A DNA stretch of 64,000 bases from Firmicutes bacterium UBA5227 (GCA_002409285.1 DHUT01000088.1:13275-77274), one strand, 5' to 3'; positions 36,717 to 45,824 are shown, counted from the stretch's first letter. The notes: generated by a model not told the origin, from the sequence alone. Translations and numbers: made by a program.

Positions 36717-36771
36717 AATATCTTAGACATACAATTGTAAACAATTGTCCCCTCCATTTGAACTATAATTT

Positions 36772-36799
36772 ATTATAGCTTATTTTAAAATATTTACAA
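36772..36799 (-). promoter_or_regulatory. Probable promoter of truA
   Basis: Minus-strand TTGTAA (36794-36799), 16-bp spacer, TATAAT (36772-36777). The leader downstream includes the palindromic pair ACAATTGT-TT-ACAATTGT. Confidence 0.5.
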
Positions 36800-36838
36800 T
36801 AAAAATATGATATATCAATTATACTCCAAAAATAATAA

Positions 36839-36867
36839 TTGATATTTGTAAAAAAATAATATATACT
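36839..36867 (+). promoter_or_regulatory. Sigma-A promoter of the toxin-antitoxin operon
   Basis: TTGATA (36839-36844), exact 17-bp spacer, TATACT (36862-36867), about 50 bp before the antitoxin start. Confidence 0.7.
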
Positions 36868-36918
36868 GTAAGTAAGAAAGTAGGAATTTACAACTTGCGA
36901 AATATAGGAGATGATATT

Positions 36919-37182
36919 ATGTTAGCAGAATTACGTTCAAAATCACAAATCACGATTCCAAAAGAACTTGTTGAAAAACTTGGTCTTTCTGAAGGTGATA
37001 AGCTTGATATTTTTGAGGATAATGGTGTAATCTGCATTATGCCTGTGGTAGTTTATCCAAAAAAATATCTTGATGAACTAAAAAAAGAGCTTGAACAAAC
37101 TAAAGTAAAATTAGCTTCTGGTGAACAACCGGTTTTCGATAATGTCGATGCACTTTTTTCAAAGCTGGAGGAAACTCAATAA
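36919..37182 (+). CDS. AbrB/MazE-type antitoxin
   Basis: An 87-residue swapped-hairpin AbrB-fold DNA-binding antitoxin. I choose ATG 36919 because TAGGAG lies eight bases upstream; a TTG at 36895 would add eight residues but has no site. The N-terminal half (LRSKSQITIPKELVEKLGLS) is the SpoVT/AbrB fold, and the C-terminal half is a helical, charged toxin-binding tail. The stop overlaps the toxin start (TAATG), typical of type II modules. It probably represses its own promoter. Confidence 0.88.
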   Translation: MLAELRSKSQITIPKELVEKLGLSEGDKLDIFEDNGVICIMPVVVYPKKYLDELKKELEQTKVKLASGEQPVFDNVDALFSKLEETQ

Positions 37183-37448
37183 TGTCGTATCAATTTACAT
37201 TTACCAGCCGATTTCAGAAACATTACAAATCTTTAACCTCACAGGAAAAGAAACAGCTAATGAACAAGCTTAAATTGCTTGCTGATAATCCAACACATCC
37301 TTCGCTAAGAACCAAGCATATACAGGGAATGGAGGACTTGTTTGAATGCAGCATCAATATGGATATCCGAATCATTTGGTACTATGAAGGAAATAAAATG
37401 ATCATTCTTTTAGATGTAGGACGTCATGATATTTTAAAGCAGTTTTGA
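37182..37448 (+). CDS. RelE/YafQ-family type II toxin
   Basis: An 88-residue RelE/ParE-fold protein, probably a ribosome-dependent mRNA interferase. The fold is visible in FTSRFQKHYKSLT, the ELFECSI-like strand DLFECSINMDIRIIWYY and the C-terminal ILLDVGRHDILKQF carrying the basic/His residues used for catalysis in YafQ. It overlaps the antitoxin by one base. An AbrB-type antitoxin with a RelE-type toxin is a mixed but known pairing. Confidence 0.85.
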   Translation: MSYQFTFTSRFQKHYKSLTSQEKKQLMNKLKLLADNPTHPSLRTKHIQGMEDLFECSINMDIRIIWYYEGNKMIILLDVGRHDILKQF

Positions 37449-37468
37449 AATAACTGCTTTATTTTTTT
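37436..37468 (+). terminator. Terminator overlapping the toxin stop codon
   Basis: AAAGCAGTT (37436-37444) pairs with AACTGCTTT (37452-37460), followed by ATTTTTTT. The stem includes the last codons and stop of the toxin gene. Confidence 0.88.
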
Positions 37469-37472
37469 GCAG

Positions 37473-38246
37473 TCATACCGCTTCAGAAAATGAACCGTAA
37501 TTTCTTGAATTGTATACTTCGAGCAGCTCTTTCTCTGTAATGTCTTTGTTCCTCACATCAAGTACAACCTCACCCTTGTTGAGCATCACTATTCTGTCAG
37601 AATATTTAATAGTATCCTTAATGTTATGAGAAATCATCATTGTTGTTATTGACTGAGTTTTTATAAGCTCCTGTGTCTTCTCCATTACCAGCCTTGATGT
37701 CTTTGGATCAAGAGCTGCCGTGTGTTCGTCAAGAAGAAGAAGTTCCGGCTTGTTCAATGTTGCCATAAGCAATGAAAGAGACTGCCTTTGCCCTCCCGAA
37801 AGAAATTTAACCTCTGTGTCTAATTTGTTCTCCAGTCCCAAATCCAAAGTCCTGAGTATTTCCCGGTATTGCTCAATGCTGCTTTTCTTTATCAGACCTC
37901 GCAAAGTAAACTTCCGGCATTTCTTATTTGATAGACTTATATTCTCCAGTATGGTCAAAGAAGGAGATACTCCCATTGAAGGATTCTGATGCACTCTGCC
38001 TATGAACCTGGCTCTTTCGTTTTCTTTCAATTTATTTATGTTTTTCCCATTTAATATTACATTCCCTTTTTCCGGGATCAGTACTCCGCTTATTATGTTA
38101 AACAATGTGCTTTTGCCACATCCGTTTGCACCCAGTATCCCCGTGCATTCACCCTTGTTTATATGAAGACTGAAGTCACTGAATATTACCGCTTCATTTT
38201 CTGTCCCTTCATTAAAACTTTTTGATATATTCTTAATTTCCAGCAT
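37473..38246 (-). CDS. ABC transporter ATP-binding protein (T-box-controlled amino-acid importer)
   Basis: A 257-residue single ABC domain with Walker A GANGCGKST, signature LSGGQRQSLS and Walker B LLLDEHTAALDP (His in place of the usual Pro). It pairs with the permease whose 3' end it overlaps by 14 bp. The module is of the TrpXYZ type (ABC_sub_bind binding protein plus LivH-like permease). Last gene of the T-box-controlled operon. Confidence 0.9.
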   Translation of the reverse strand: MLEIKNISKSFNEGTENEAVIFSDFSLHINKGECTGILGANGCGKSTLFNIISGVLIPEKGNVILNGKNINKLKENERARFIGRVHQNPSMGVSPSLTILENISLSNKKCRKFTLRGLIKKSSIEQYREILRTLDLGLENKLDTEVKFLSGGQRQSLSLLMATLNKPELLLLDEHTAALDPKTSRLVMEKTQELIKTQSITTMMISHNIKDTIKYSDRIVMLNKGEVVLDVRNKDITEKELLEVYNSRNYGSFSEAV

Positions 38247-39153
38247 TTACTTTTCCTCCTTTTTTTAGCTCTGATGCTTCCTTTAATGTAAAGATTTTTG
38301 ATTTAACTGATTTTCTTATTCCATCCCCAAATGTATTATAGCTTAAAAATCCTATTACTATTATTGCATTTATTGCCTTCAAATCTGTAGGCTCCAGCCC
38401 CAGGTCTATTGCCACCGCACCAATGAGTTTATACACTAATGCTCCGATTATTGCTCTTGTAGTATTTTTAAGCTTTTTGTTCTTTAATATGGTATCCCCC
38501 ACTATTATTGAAGCTATTGCCACCACAATTATTCCCGTTCCCATGGTTATTTCCGCAAACCCCTGATATTGCGCCATCATTGCTCCGCTTAACGCAACGA
38601 GACCGTTTGAGAGCATGAGCCCGATTAACTTATATTTATTTGAGTTTTCGCCAAGGGATTTAACCAGCGTTTCGTTATCTCCTGTTGCAATCAGCAGGTA
38701 TCCTATTTCTGTTTTCAAGAACATGTCCATCAATATTTTAACTGTCAAAACGATGATTATTAAAACTATTAACACCCCTGTTCCTTCAAATATGGCAAAT
38801 ATGGATCCATAATCAAAAAGTCCCACATTTGATTTGCCGTTTAGCCTCAGGTTTACAGAATACAAAATTGTCATTGTCAATATTCCTGATAACAATGCCT
38901 TTATTTTAAGCTTTATATTTAACGTATAGGTTATGAGTCCTGCCAGCGTTCCGAATAAAAACGCCAGTATTGTACTTGTTGCAGGGCTCAGCCCTGAAGT
39001 TACAAGCTTAGCAAATACAAATGCCCCCATGGGAAATGTTCCTTCTACCGACATATCTGCAAAATCCAGTATTTTAAATGTTATTGTGACTCCTATGGCA
39101 AGAACAGCAAATATTAAGCCCTGTTCCATTGATGTTAAAAATAATGTGTTCAT
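38233..39153 (-). CDS. ABC transporter permease, LivH/TrpY-like
   Basis: A 306-residue membrane protein with eight or more hydrophobic helices. The BPD_transp_2 family is indicated by ITFKILDFADMSVEGTFPMGA at the N-terminus and ATGDNETLVKSLGENSNKYK in the cytoplasmic coupling loop. It lies 79 bp after the binding protein, with a stem-loop between, and overlaps the ATPase start. Confidence 0.9.
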   Translation of the reverse strand: MNTLFLTSMEQGLIFAVLAIGVTITFKILDFADMSVEGTFPMGAFVFAKLVTSGLSPATSTILAFLFGTLAGLITYTLNIKLKIKALLSGILTMTILYSVNLRLNGKSNVGLFDYGSIFAIFEGTGVLIVLIIIVLTVKILMDMFLKTEIGYLLIATGDNETLVKSLGENSNKYKLIGLMLSNGLVALSGAMMAQYQGFAEITMGTGIIVVAIASIIVGDTILKNKKLKNTTRAIIGALVYKLIGAVAIDLGLEPTDLKAINAIIVIGFLSYNTFGDGIRKSVKSKIFTLKEASELKKGGKVNAGN

Positions 39154-39175
39154 AATACCTCCCTTTGTAACAACT

Positions 39176-39222
39176 GCTGAGCGATTGCAATGTGCCTCAA
39201 CACATTATCATCAACGCTCAGC
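39176..39222 (-). other. Intergenic stem-loop between binding protein and permease
   Basis: GCTGAGCG (39176-39183) pairs with CGCTCAGC (39215-39222), and an inner AATGTG/CACATT stem fits inside. No T-run, so a processing or stabilising element is likelier than termination. Confidence 0.5.
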
Positions 39223-39238
39223 CATTGTTCACCTATTG
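39216..39238. repeat. Dispersed 23-bp repeat, copy 2
   Basis: 21 of 23 bases identical to 12012-12034. It overlaps the end of the binding-protein gene and one arm of the adjacent stem-loop. Confidence 0.5.
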
Positions 39239-40246
39239 CTCCACCAGCTCTGCCCCTTCAAATGTCTTATTATCCTTTAAAAACCCCAGTGCTTCCGCAG
39301 TTTTAACGTTGACCTTTTTTACTAATTTATCAGAAGATTGCACAGGTATATCTGCAACGCTTTTTTTATCAACTAATATTTGTTTTGCAATTACAGCCGA
39401 CTGCTTCCCAATTTCGTAAAAGCTTATTCCTTTTGAAACCATAATTCCCTCATCCACGTGAGATCCATCCGCCGATATGGTTATCATCTTATTGTCCAAT
39501 GCAAGTTTAGCCACAAGTGACATTGCGGATGCAACCATGTTGTCTGTAATTATATACAGACCTTCAGCCTTTTTAGAAATTGTATTCATTGCCTGAGGAA
39601 TATCATTAACCGAAGTAATCCCAACAGTTTCGACTTTAAGGCCAAGCTCCTCTGCTACTTTTTTCGTCTCTTCAACCTGAACTTCAGAATTTGATTCTCC
39701 TATGTTGTAGATTATCCCTATTGTCTCTATATTTTCTTTAAGCTCTTTGAACATCTCCAGGTTTTCCTTGATTGGTGCCGCATCCACAACACCTGTAATA
39801 TTGCTATCGGTAGTATTCAAATCTATTACAAGCTGTGAAAATACCGGATCCGTCACTGCTGTAAACACCATTGGTATATCTGTCCCTGTAATAGCCTGCT
39901 TTGCTGTCTGTGCAGACAGTGTAGCTATGGCAAATATTAAATCAACGTCCTCTTTAACAAACCTTTCGGCAATCATTTGTGCATTGGCAATATCCCCTTG
40001 TGCGCTTTGATCCAGAAATTCCACATTCACTCCCTGGTTTTTCATTTCATCAATAAAACCCTGCTTTGATGCATCCAATGCCGGATGCTCCGCCAGCTGT
40101 GATATTCCTATTGTAAAAGCTGCGCCCTCCTTATTTTCCCGGTTTTCCTGTTCTGAAGACTGTGCCGTACCCTGCGCACAACCCGTTAAAAGCATTGCAG
40201 TTACCATCACTAATGATGTAACTTTTTTAATTAAATTTAATTTCAT
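39233..40246 (-). CDS. ABC transporter substrate-binding lipoprotein (ABC_sub_bind family)
   Basis: Extracellular binding lipoprotein. Start set at ATG 40246 (MKLNLIKKVTSLVMVTAMLL), after TTGGAGG; an upstream in-frame TTG is part of the binding site. Lipobox LTGC. The family (PF04392 type) is recognisable from the IGISQLAEHPALDASKQGF-like N-terminus, IPMVFTAVTDPV and the VVDAAPIKENLEMFKEL block. Relatives include TrpX, regulated by tryptophan T-boxes; here the leader reads better as tyrosine, so aromatic amino acid uptake is the working hypothesis. About 337 residues. Confidence 0.88.
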   Translation of the reverse strand: MKLNLIKKVTSLVMVTAMLLTGCAQGTAQSSEQENRENKEGAAFTIGISQLAEHPALDASKQGFIDEMKNQGVNVEFLDQSAQGDIANAQMIAERFVKEDVDLIFAIATLSAQTAKQAITGTDIPMVFTAVTDPVFSQLVIDLNTTDSNITGVVDAAPIKENLEMFKELKENIETIGIIYNIGESNSEVQVEETKKVAEELGLKVETVGITSVNDIPQAMNTISKKAEGLYIITDNMVASAMSLVAKLALDNKMITISADGSHVDEGIMVSKGISFYEIGKQSAVIAKQILVDKKSVADIPVQSSDKLVKKVNVKTAEALGFLKDNKTFEGAELVEQ

Positions 40247-40320
40247 AATATCCTCCAAAGTAATTGATGTAATTGATGTAATTGATTATTTTATATTAAC
40301 TTTGGCCAAAAGTTATATAC

Positions 40321-40590
40321 AAAAAGTCCCTATAAGCACATATGTGCTTATAGGGACGAAATCTTCCGCGGTACCACCCTGATTATGATATCATTATAAT
40401 ATCATCACTCTTCGGGGTCTAACAACCCCTAACCCTGTAACGAAGGTTCTCGTGTCCGCCTACTCGTTATCTTTCAGCAAACCTGCTCAGCAGTGTATAT
40501 TATATTCCTCTGTCCTTGGCTCTCAGCACCCGCCAATTCTCTGTAAACGTCTGAAATATTTTTCTCTGCTTCAACGCTTTAAACTTATTG
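40321..40590 (-). promoter_or_regulatory. T-box leader, probable tyrosine specificity
   Basis: The minus-strand transcript contains the T-box core AGGGTGGTACCGCG (40367-40380), the stem I distal pattern ACAGAGAA followed by TTGG...CCAA, and a 16-bp perfect terminator hairpin (40326-40357) followed by TTTTT. The 5' arm GTCCCT of the terminator can alternatively pair with AGGG of the T-box, the usual switch. Aligning to the pattern specifier-N7-TGAG puts UAU at 40497-40499; a shift of two gives UAC (40495-40497), and both are Tyr. The bulge UGGU requires a discriminator A, which fits tRNA-Tyr and not bacterial tRNA-Trp (G). Confidence 0.9.
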
Positions 40591-40596
40591 ATTGCT

Positions 40597-40625
40597 ATCA
40601 TAAACCAAAAAATATCCTTTGTCAA
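40597..40625 (-). promoter_or_regulatory. Sigma-A promoter of the T-box operon
   Basis: Minus-strand TTGACA (40620-40625), 17-bp spacer, TATGAT (40597-40602), directly before the T-box stem I. Confidence 0.85.
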
Positions 40626-40731
40626 CAACTTTTTTTAGAAATTTTTATCTGTAAAAAAGGAAGGCTCTTTAATGAACTGTATTTCAATTGCTTATAGAAC
40701 ACTGCTTATTATAATCAAACAGGCAGATTCT

Positions 40732-43700
40732 TTACATACTTTCTTTTACACCAAACTTTGTTTTTAAATCTTCATAGCTGTTTACCCAGTCGAATTTAAC
40801 CAGTTCGGAAACAGCTTTGAAATGTAATTTGCCGCAACGTATTTTGTTATTTTCGACAGATGTTAAATCTTTTTCTAATTTGTCAGCTTTTGTTTCTACG
40901 ATAAAGTAAACGCCTACTGCACCTGCTTCAAGACCCTCCTTTCTACAAACGATCGCCCAATCCGGAGAATAGTTTCCGTAGGGAGTATCTATTACAAAAC
41001 CGCCTTTTTTAAGTTTAGTAAATAAGATGACATTATCATTAGCTTCCAGTTTTTCAGCAAATTTCCTTTCTCCTTTGCTGTCCATTTTATAATATTCATT
41101 TAAGGCATTTTTCCTGTTTGGATTGGACTTGAAGACACGCCACTCATCACGGAAGTCTTCCTCAGCTATGGTATCTGTAGCAAAAATCTGTCCCTCATCA
41201 AGCTCATAGCCTTCGATGACTTCATAGGAAAAGATACTTGATGCTTTGGAGTCATTTAATTTCACCAGAATCTTCTGGGTTACTCTGTCGAGAACGTCCT
41301 GAAAATTTAGAGCCTCTCTTTTTTCAATGCCTTTTAATATATTAAAAATGGTAAGACGAGGTAACATGGTATGGTACATGATATAGTTTACAATTTCAAA
41401 ATCTCCCTTTGGGGTAACCTTCATACCCACATCAATATCAAAGGTTTTATCTCCCGACTTTTCCATTTCAAACATCTGGGCATCATTAAATTCACCCCTG
41501 CCAGTTGTAATATTCACTGCTCTGGTAACTCTAAAGTATTGTAAGTATGAATTTATTTCCTTTATACAATCAGAAACAAACGTGTCCTTATTCACGTTGC
41601 ATTTATAAAGAGTGCGTTTGGTCAAATTGCTGCTCAGCCCCAGATAGATTTGCTGAAACTCCTCTTCAGAAACAAATGCACGGATAGTATTTACATAGGG
41701 TTCATTATCTCCGTTATTTATTTCAATGCGGCGAGATCCTTTTTCTACCATCAGCTCTGCAAAATTTTCTTTCAGCTTTACAGAATGTTCTTTCAGTATT
41801 TCATCTTCAAAAACAATGTCTTCAAGAAGTTTAGTTGTTTGCTCTACATTTTTATGTAGAATATTATTACTGTCAAATACGCCTTTACCCATCAGCTCCT
41901 GCTTAAAGGTATCGACCAGCTCCGCAGTTATTTTTTCCTTTGGAACACCTGCCTTTTCAAGGGCAACGGTCAGAATATCAGAGGTTACTTCATTCTTGTT
42001 GAAATTCATACTTTGGTTGAAGTCTTCCTGAAGTACCCTTGAGAAATTCTCGTAGCTGTCGTTTGCAATGACAGTCAATTCATTGATATCTGTATCCAGA
42101 CAGCGGTTACCTGTAATATCTACCGGAAGCCTTAAGCCACGACCTATTTCCTGCTTTTTTGCAATATCAGAGCTACCGTTTTTTAGTGTACAAAGTGTAA
42201 ATACATTGGGATTATCCCAGCCTTCACGAAGTGCTGAATGGGAAAATATAAAGCTGAGTGGTTCTTCAAAGGAAATAAGCTCATCTTTTCTTTCAAGAAT
42301 TAAGCTGATACCACGGTCGATATCTTCCTGGGATTTAGCCTTAACGTCCAGCTCGCTTTTATTATCATCCCAGTCTTCAATTTCAACTTCATTATTCTTT
42401 TTATCAATGGCGAAGTAACCTTCACGCACCTTTAAACCATTCTGATACTCAGGGAAATACTCTTTGTACTTTGAAAATTGTTTTTCGTAGCCTTTAATTG
42501 CACTTTGATACTCTTCATCAAAGATACGCAGGTATTCACCACGTCCATCAGGTCGAGTCTTATCACGAACTTTACTAACTGCATCTACAAAGAACAAGGT
42601 TAAAGTTTTTATCTTTTTGCCGCTTTTTAAAATTGCAAACTGTTTTTCAAGATGATTTCTAATAGCAAGACGAATCTGAATACGGGTAGCCTCACTATCC
42701 TCAAGCCCATTATTGCTTTCTCCAAGCTCCAAAATTATAGTGCCATCTGTAGTGGCAACCTTCAAAGGTTTAAGCTTATGTGGTTCTTCAACGATACGCA
42801 TATTGCGATACTGTACCAAACCACCGGATAAATCCTCTAAAGATGTATTTGCTGATACATCAAAGGTTTTAAAGCGAATGGAATCTCCTTGTTTTTGGGA
42901 GAACATCTCAATCCTTGCTTTTAGGTCCTTTGTGAAAGCTATATATCGAATGTAGGGATAATCTCTTTCAATAACCCCATTTACTGTTTTAACTGTAATC
43001 TTCTTAACCAAGTCATTTTTATATGCAGCATAGGAATCTAACTTATAAATTTGATTATACAGTTTCTTATGGGTAGCAGAATAACGAAGTACAAACAAAG
43101 GTTCAATCTCATCAATAGCTTGCAATGATTTAGATTTTTTACCTTTTTGTCCCTCAATTTTTTGTGGTTCATCAATGATGACAATGGGCTTTATGTACTT
43201 GATATCCTCCCATAAAATCTGTCCGTATTCATCTTCGCTGCGGATTTTGTTTGTATCTTTATTAAAAGCCTGAATGTTGAGAACACAAATGCTTAAGTCA
43301 TTGGTTTCCACAAGGCTTGAGCTCACCTTTTTCGGGTTATTGCTGTCATAAATAAAACTGTGCTTTGATAAATCCACATCATAGAGCCTTTTGAAATGGT
43401 CTTTTAACTGGTCGATGGACTTTTCTACGCCTTTACGGATTGCAATACTTGGCACAACAATCATAAACTTTTTGAAGTCATATTCTTTATATAGTTCTAA
43501 AATGGTACGCAAATACACATAAGTTTTACCTGTACCTGTTTCCATCTCGATGGTAAAGTTATTATTTGCAAGCTCATTATCTGCAAATAACTTGTTATCT
43601 AACTGAACCTTTCTTAGATTTTGAAGTAATCTACTGCCTGTTACAATGCTTTGGTTTCTTACAGGGTCACCCTCATCAAGCTTTTTGATACGTCTTGGAC

Positions 43701-43815
43701 GATATATACCGTCTATTTGACGAGAAAGTCCTTTGAATAAGTCCACAGTAGAGTGGATTGCTTTTAATTGATAATCTAATTCATCATCAAACTGAAATGC
43801 AATTCTTTTTGCCAC
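40732..43815 (-). CDS. res: Type III restriction enzyme Res subunit
   Basis: DNA translocase/endonuclease of a type III-like restriction system. The 1027 residues show an SF2 helicase core: Walker A ETGTGKT (92-98), DEPQ as the DExx box (214-217), SATH motif III, SHSALREGWD and motif VI QEIGRGLRLPV. The C-terminal nuclease domain of PD-(D/E)xK type has PDWAIV near 953 and ETKAD near 975. It starts 13 bp after the mod stop. Last gene of the cassette; only weak T-rich sequence follows. Confidence 0.93.
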   Translation of the reverse strand: MAKRIAFQFDDELDYQLKAIHSTVDLFKGLSRQIDGIYRPRRIKKLDEGDPVRNQSIVTGSRLLQNLRKVQLDNKLFADNELANNNFTIEMETGTGKTYVYLRTILELYKEYDFKKFMIVVPSIAIRKGVEKSIDQLKDHFKRLYDVDLSKHSFIYDSNNPKKVSSSLVETNDLSICVLNIQAFNKDTNKIRSEDEYGQILWEDIKYIKPIVIIDEPQKIEGQKGKKSKSLQAIDEIEPLFVLRYSATHKKLYNQIYKLDSYAAYKNDLVKKITVKTVNGVIERDYPYIRYIAFTKDLKARIEMFSQKQGDSIRFKTFDVSANTSLEDLSGGLVQYRNMRIVEEPHKLKPLKVATTDGTIILELGESNNGLEDSEATRIQIRLAIRNHLEKQFAILKSGKKIKTLTLFFVDAVSKVRDKTRPDGRGEYLRIFDEEYQSAIKGYEKQFSKYKEYFPEYQNGLKVREGYFAIDKKNNEVEIEDWDDNKSELDVKAKSQEDIDRGISLILERKDELISFEEPLSFIFSHSALREGWDNPNVFTLCTLKNGSSDIAKKQEIGRGLRLPVDITGNRCLDTDINELTVIANDSYENFSRVLQEDFNQSMNFNKNEVTSDILTVALEKAGVPKEKITAELVDTFKQELMGKGVFDSNNILHKNVEQTTKLLEDIVFEDEILKEHSVKLKENFAELMVEKGSRRIEINNGDNEPYVNTIRAFVSEEEFQQIYLGLSSNLTKRTLYKCNVNKDTFVSDCIKEINSYLQYFRVTRAVNITTGRGEFNDAQMFEMEKSGDKTFDIDVGMKVTPKGDFEIVNYIMYHTMLPRLTIFNILKGIEKREALNFQDVLDRVTQKILVKLNDSKASSIFSYEVIEGYELDEGQIFATDTIAEEDFRDEWRVFKSNPNRKNALNEYYKMDSKGERKFAEKLEANDNVILFTKLKKGGFVIDTPYGNYSPDWAIVCRKEGLEAGAVGVYFIVETKADKLEKDLTSVENNKIRCGKLHFKAVSELVKFDWVNSYEDLKTKFGVKESM

Positions 43816-43828
43816 GGCTACTTCCTCC

Positions 43829-45709
43829 TTATATAAATTCTACAGTGTATGATTTTTTCTCAAGTCCAGAATTCCTTTCAATGAGGTTTTTAAGCCTTCT
43901 AAAGGTTTCATCCTTTAAATTGATATCGTCTTTAAAAGCAGAATCCCTAAAGATAAATTTAATAGGCAGTGGGTCAAGAGCAGCTATTTTATCAATTAAT
44001 TTCTCTGTAATTTCTGTTTCAAGGCAAATCAAGTATGCACTGCCATATAAGTAAGTCCTGCTTCCAATATGGGTTAAAGTTTCTAAAGTAGAGGATAGTG
44101 GTACATCCTTCTGGCGGAGCATCACTTCATATACAACATCAATATCATTAAAGCCTATAGTAAAGTCAGCAAGGTCAGGAGTGTGTGACATTGTACTGGC
44201 ATCAAGCTGTCCTAATTCGTCATACAAGTTCCATTTGATATTGGTATCAGCAGTTCTAAAGACTTTAAAGCCAATATCAGGCACTTGTTTTGGTTCTTCG
44301 CCAATTTTAAGCTGTGCATTGGCAGTTTCAATTTCTTGTTTGATCTTTTCACCTGCGCGTCGGATACGTTCTTTGCCAAGTTCACATATATCTTTGTAAC
44401 CTGCTTTGTAAGCTTCTGAGCTTTCGTCGGTTTCTTCGGGTAGCTGAACCATAATAAATTTTCTGTTCCCTCCGTCCTCACCATTTAGTTGCATAACTGC
44501 GTGGGCGGTAGTGGCAGAGCCAGAAAAGAAGTCGAGTATCAAATCATCGTCTTGAACTGTAAAGAACGTTGCCCCAAGAATTAATTCTTTTAGTAAAGAA
44601 ATAGGTTTTGGGTAGTCAAAATATTGTTCTAAACCTAATACTTCTAAGTCCTTTACTCCATTTGCAGACAAATGTTTAAGTACACTGTAAAATTTTGACG
44701 CATCTTCATTTACATTACGAAGCTTTCCAACAATATGCATACCATTACCTTTAGGTAAAAGGACATATTCCCCATTTTTGATTTTTTCATCTATCTCCAT
44801 CAAGGTTTTTTCCCCTTTATATTCGAGGATTTCCTCATAGTGACAATTTCCGTATTTTCCAAATTCTTTACGTAGCCAATCCTCTTGTATCCAGTATTTC
44901 ACACCATCTTTCTCAATAATTTTTCCTCGAATATCCTTAGGCCGTCCTAATGGAGTAAAAGAACCTATACTTTTTGCATATACAAATAAATAATCATGCC
45001 CTTTTATCACTTGTTTTGCAAGTCCACCACCTTCTGCACGAATAACCATTAGTTCTGCAACTTTATTATTGTCTCCAAATACTTCATTTAAAATTTTTAT
45101 TGCATTTGCTTGCTCATTATCATCAATACTAATAAAAATAACTCCATCGTCGGTGAGTAAGTCTTTTGCAACTTTAATCCTCGGATACATCATATTCAAC
45201 CAATTAGCATGAAAACGGTTAGATGATTGTTGGTTTTTCTGCAAAGGATTCCCTTCATCATCACGAGTACCTTCTGCTATATCACTTTCCTTACTGTTCA
45301 TGGTAAAATTATCATTATATACAAAATCATTTCCCGTGTTATAGGGTGGATCTATATATATCATTTTAATAGCACCATAATAGTTTTGTCGAAGCATTTT
45401 CAAAACTTCAAGGTTATCCCCCTCAATATAAAGATTTTCGGTAGTATTTGGGTTTTTGCTATCTTCTTCAATATATTTGAGCGTTCTGTTATATACATCC
45501 TCCTGAGCTTTTTTCTTTGCATCCTGCTTGCCTGCCCAAGTAAGTTCATATTTTTCTTTGCCCACTTCTTCAAACTGTCCAAGTTCTTCCTTTAATGCCT
45601 CAAAATCAACCTGTCCGTCTTTAACGGCAGAGGGGAATAGCTGTGCTAACAGCTTTACATTATCCCCAACAATGTTGTTAATCTCCTGTGGCACTTTTAC
45701 ATAGTCCAT
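43829..45709 (-). CDS. mod: Type III DNA (adenine-N6) methyltransferase Mod
   Basis: Modifies the recognition site and, with Res, directs cleavage. The 626 residues have motif IV DPPY at 120-123 preceding motif I DFFSGSATT (about 393-400), the beta-class order, with a target-recognition region (about 215-370) in between. GGAGG lies upstream of ATG. It is separated from the DUF4391 gene by 115 bp holding a 27-nt perfect palindrome, so mod-res may have a second promoter. The target sequence cannot be read from the gene. Confidence 0.94.
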   Translation of the reverse strand: MDYVKVPQEINNIVGDNVKLLAQLFPSAVKDGQVDFEALKEELGQFEEVGKEKYELTWAGKQDAKKKAQEDVYNRTLKYIEEDSKNPNTTENLYIEGDNLEVLKMLRQNYYGAIKMIYIDPPYNTGNDFVYNDNFTMNSKESDIAEGTRDDEGNPLQKNQQSSNRFHANWLNMMYPRIKVAKDLLTDDGVIFISIDDNEQANAIKILNEVFGDNNKVAELMVIRAEGGGLAKQVIKGHDYLFVYAKSIGSFTPLGRPKDIRGKIIEKDGVKYWIQEDWLRKEFGKYGNCHYEEILEYKGEKTLMEIDEKIKNGEYVLLPKGNGMHIVGKLRNVNEDASKFYSVLKHLSANGVKDLEVLGLEQYFDYPKPISLLKELILGATFFTVQDDDLILDFFSGSATTAHAVMQLNGEDGGNRKFIMVQLPEETDESSEAYKAGYKDICELGKERIRRAGEKIKQEIETANAQLKIGEEPKQVPDIGFKVFRTADTNIKWNLYDELGQLDASTMSHTPDLADFTIGFNDIDVVYEVMLRQKDVPLSSTLETLTHIGSRTYLYGSAYLICLETEITEKLIDKIAALDPLPIKFIFRDSAFKDDINLKDETFRRLKNLIERNSGLEKKSYTVEFI

Positions 45710-45786
45710 TTGTTATTCCTCCATTTATCTAATTAATCTATAAATTACTCATTTTTGTACTTGTTTTGGACGTTCATGCTATAAAG

Positions 45787-45813
45787 CAGTTGTTCGGAAT
45801 TTCCGAACAACTG
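45787..45813. repeat. 27-nt perfect palindrome inside the RM cassette
   Basis: Arms CAGTTGTTCGGAA (45787-45799) and TTCCGAACAACTG (45801-45813) around a single T, between the DUF4391 stop and mod. It is not followed by a T-run on the minus strand, so an operator or RNA element is likelier than a terminator. Confidence 0.75.
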
Positions 45814-45824
45814 AAACTTCGGTT

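Noticed and set aside
40261..40286. Tandem TAATTGATG units between the T-box terminator and the binding-protein start
   Set aside because: Simple AT-rich slippage repeat; it does not overlap promoter or ribosome binding site.
40626..40731. Second tRNA-Leu fragment or att site on the left side of the RM cassette
   Set aside because: No sequence related to the remnant at 49846 was found there, so the left boundary is not defined.
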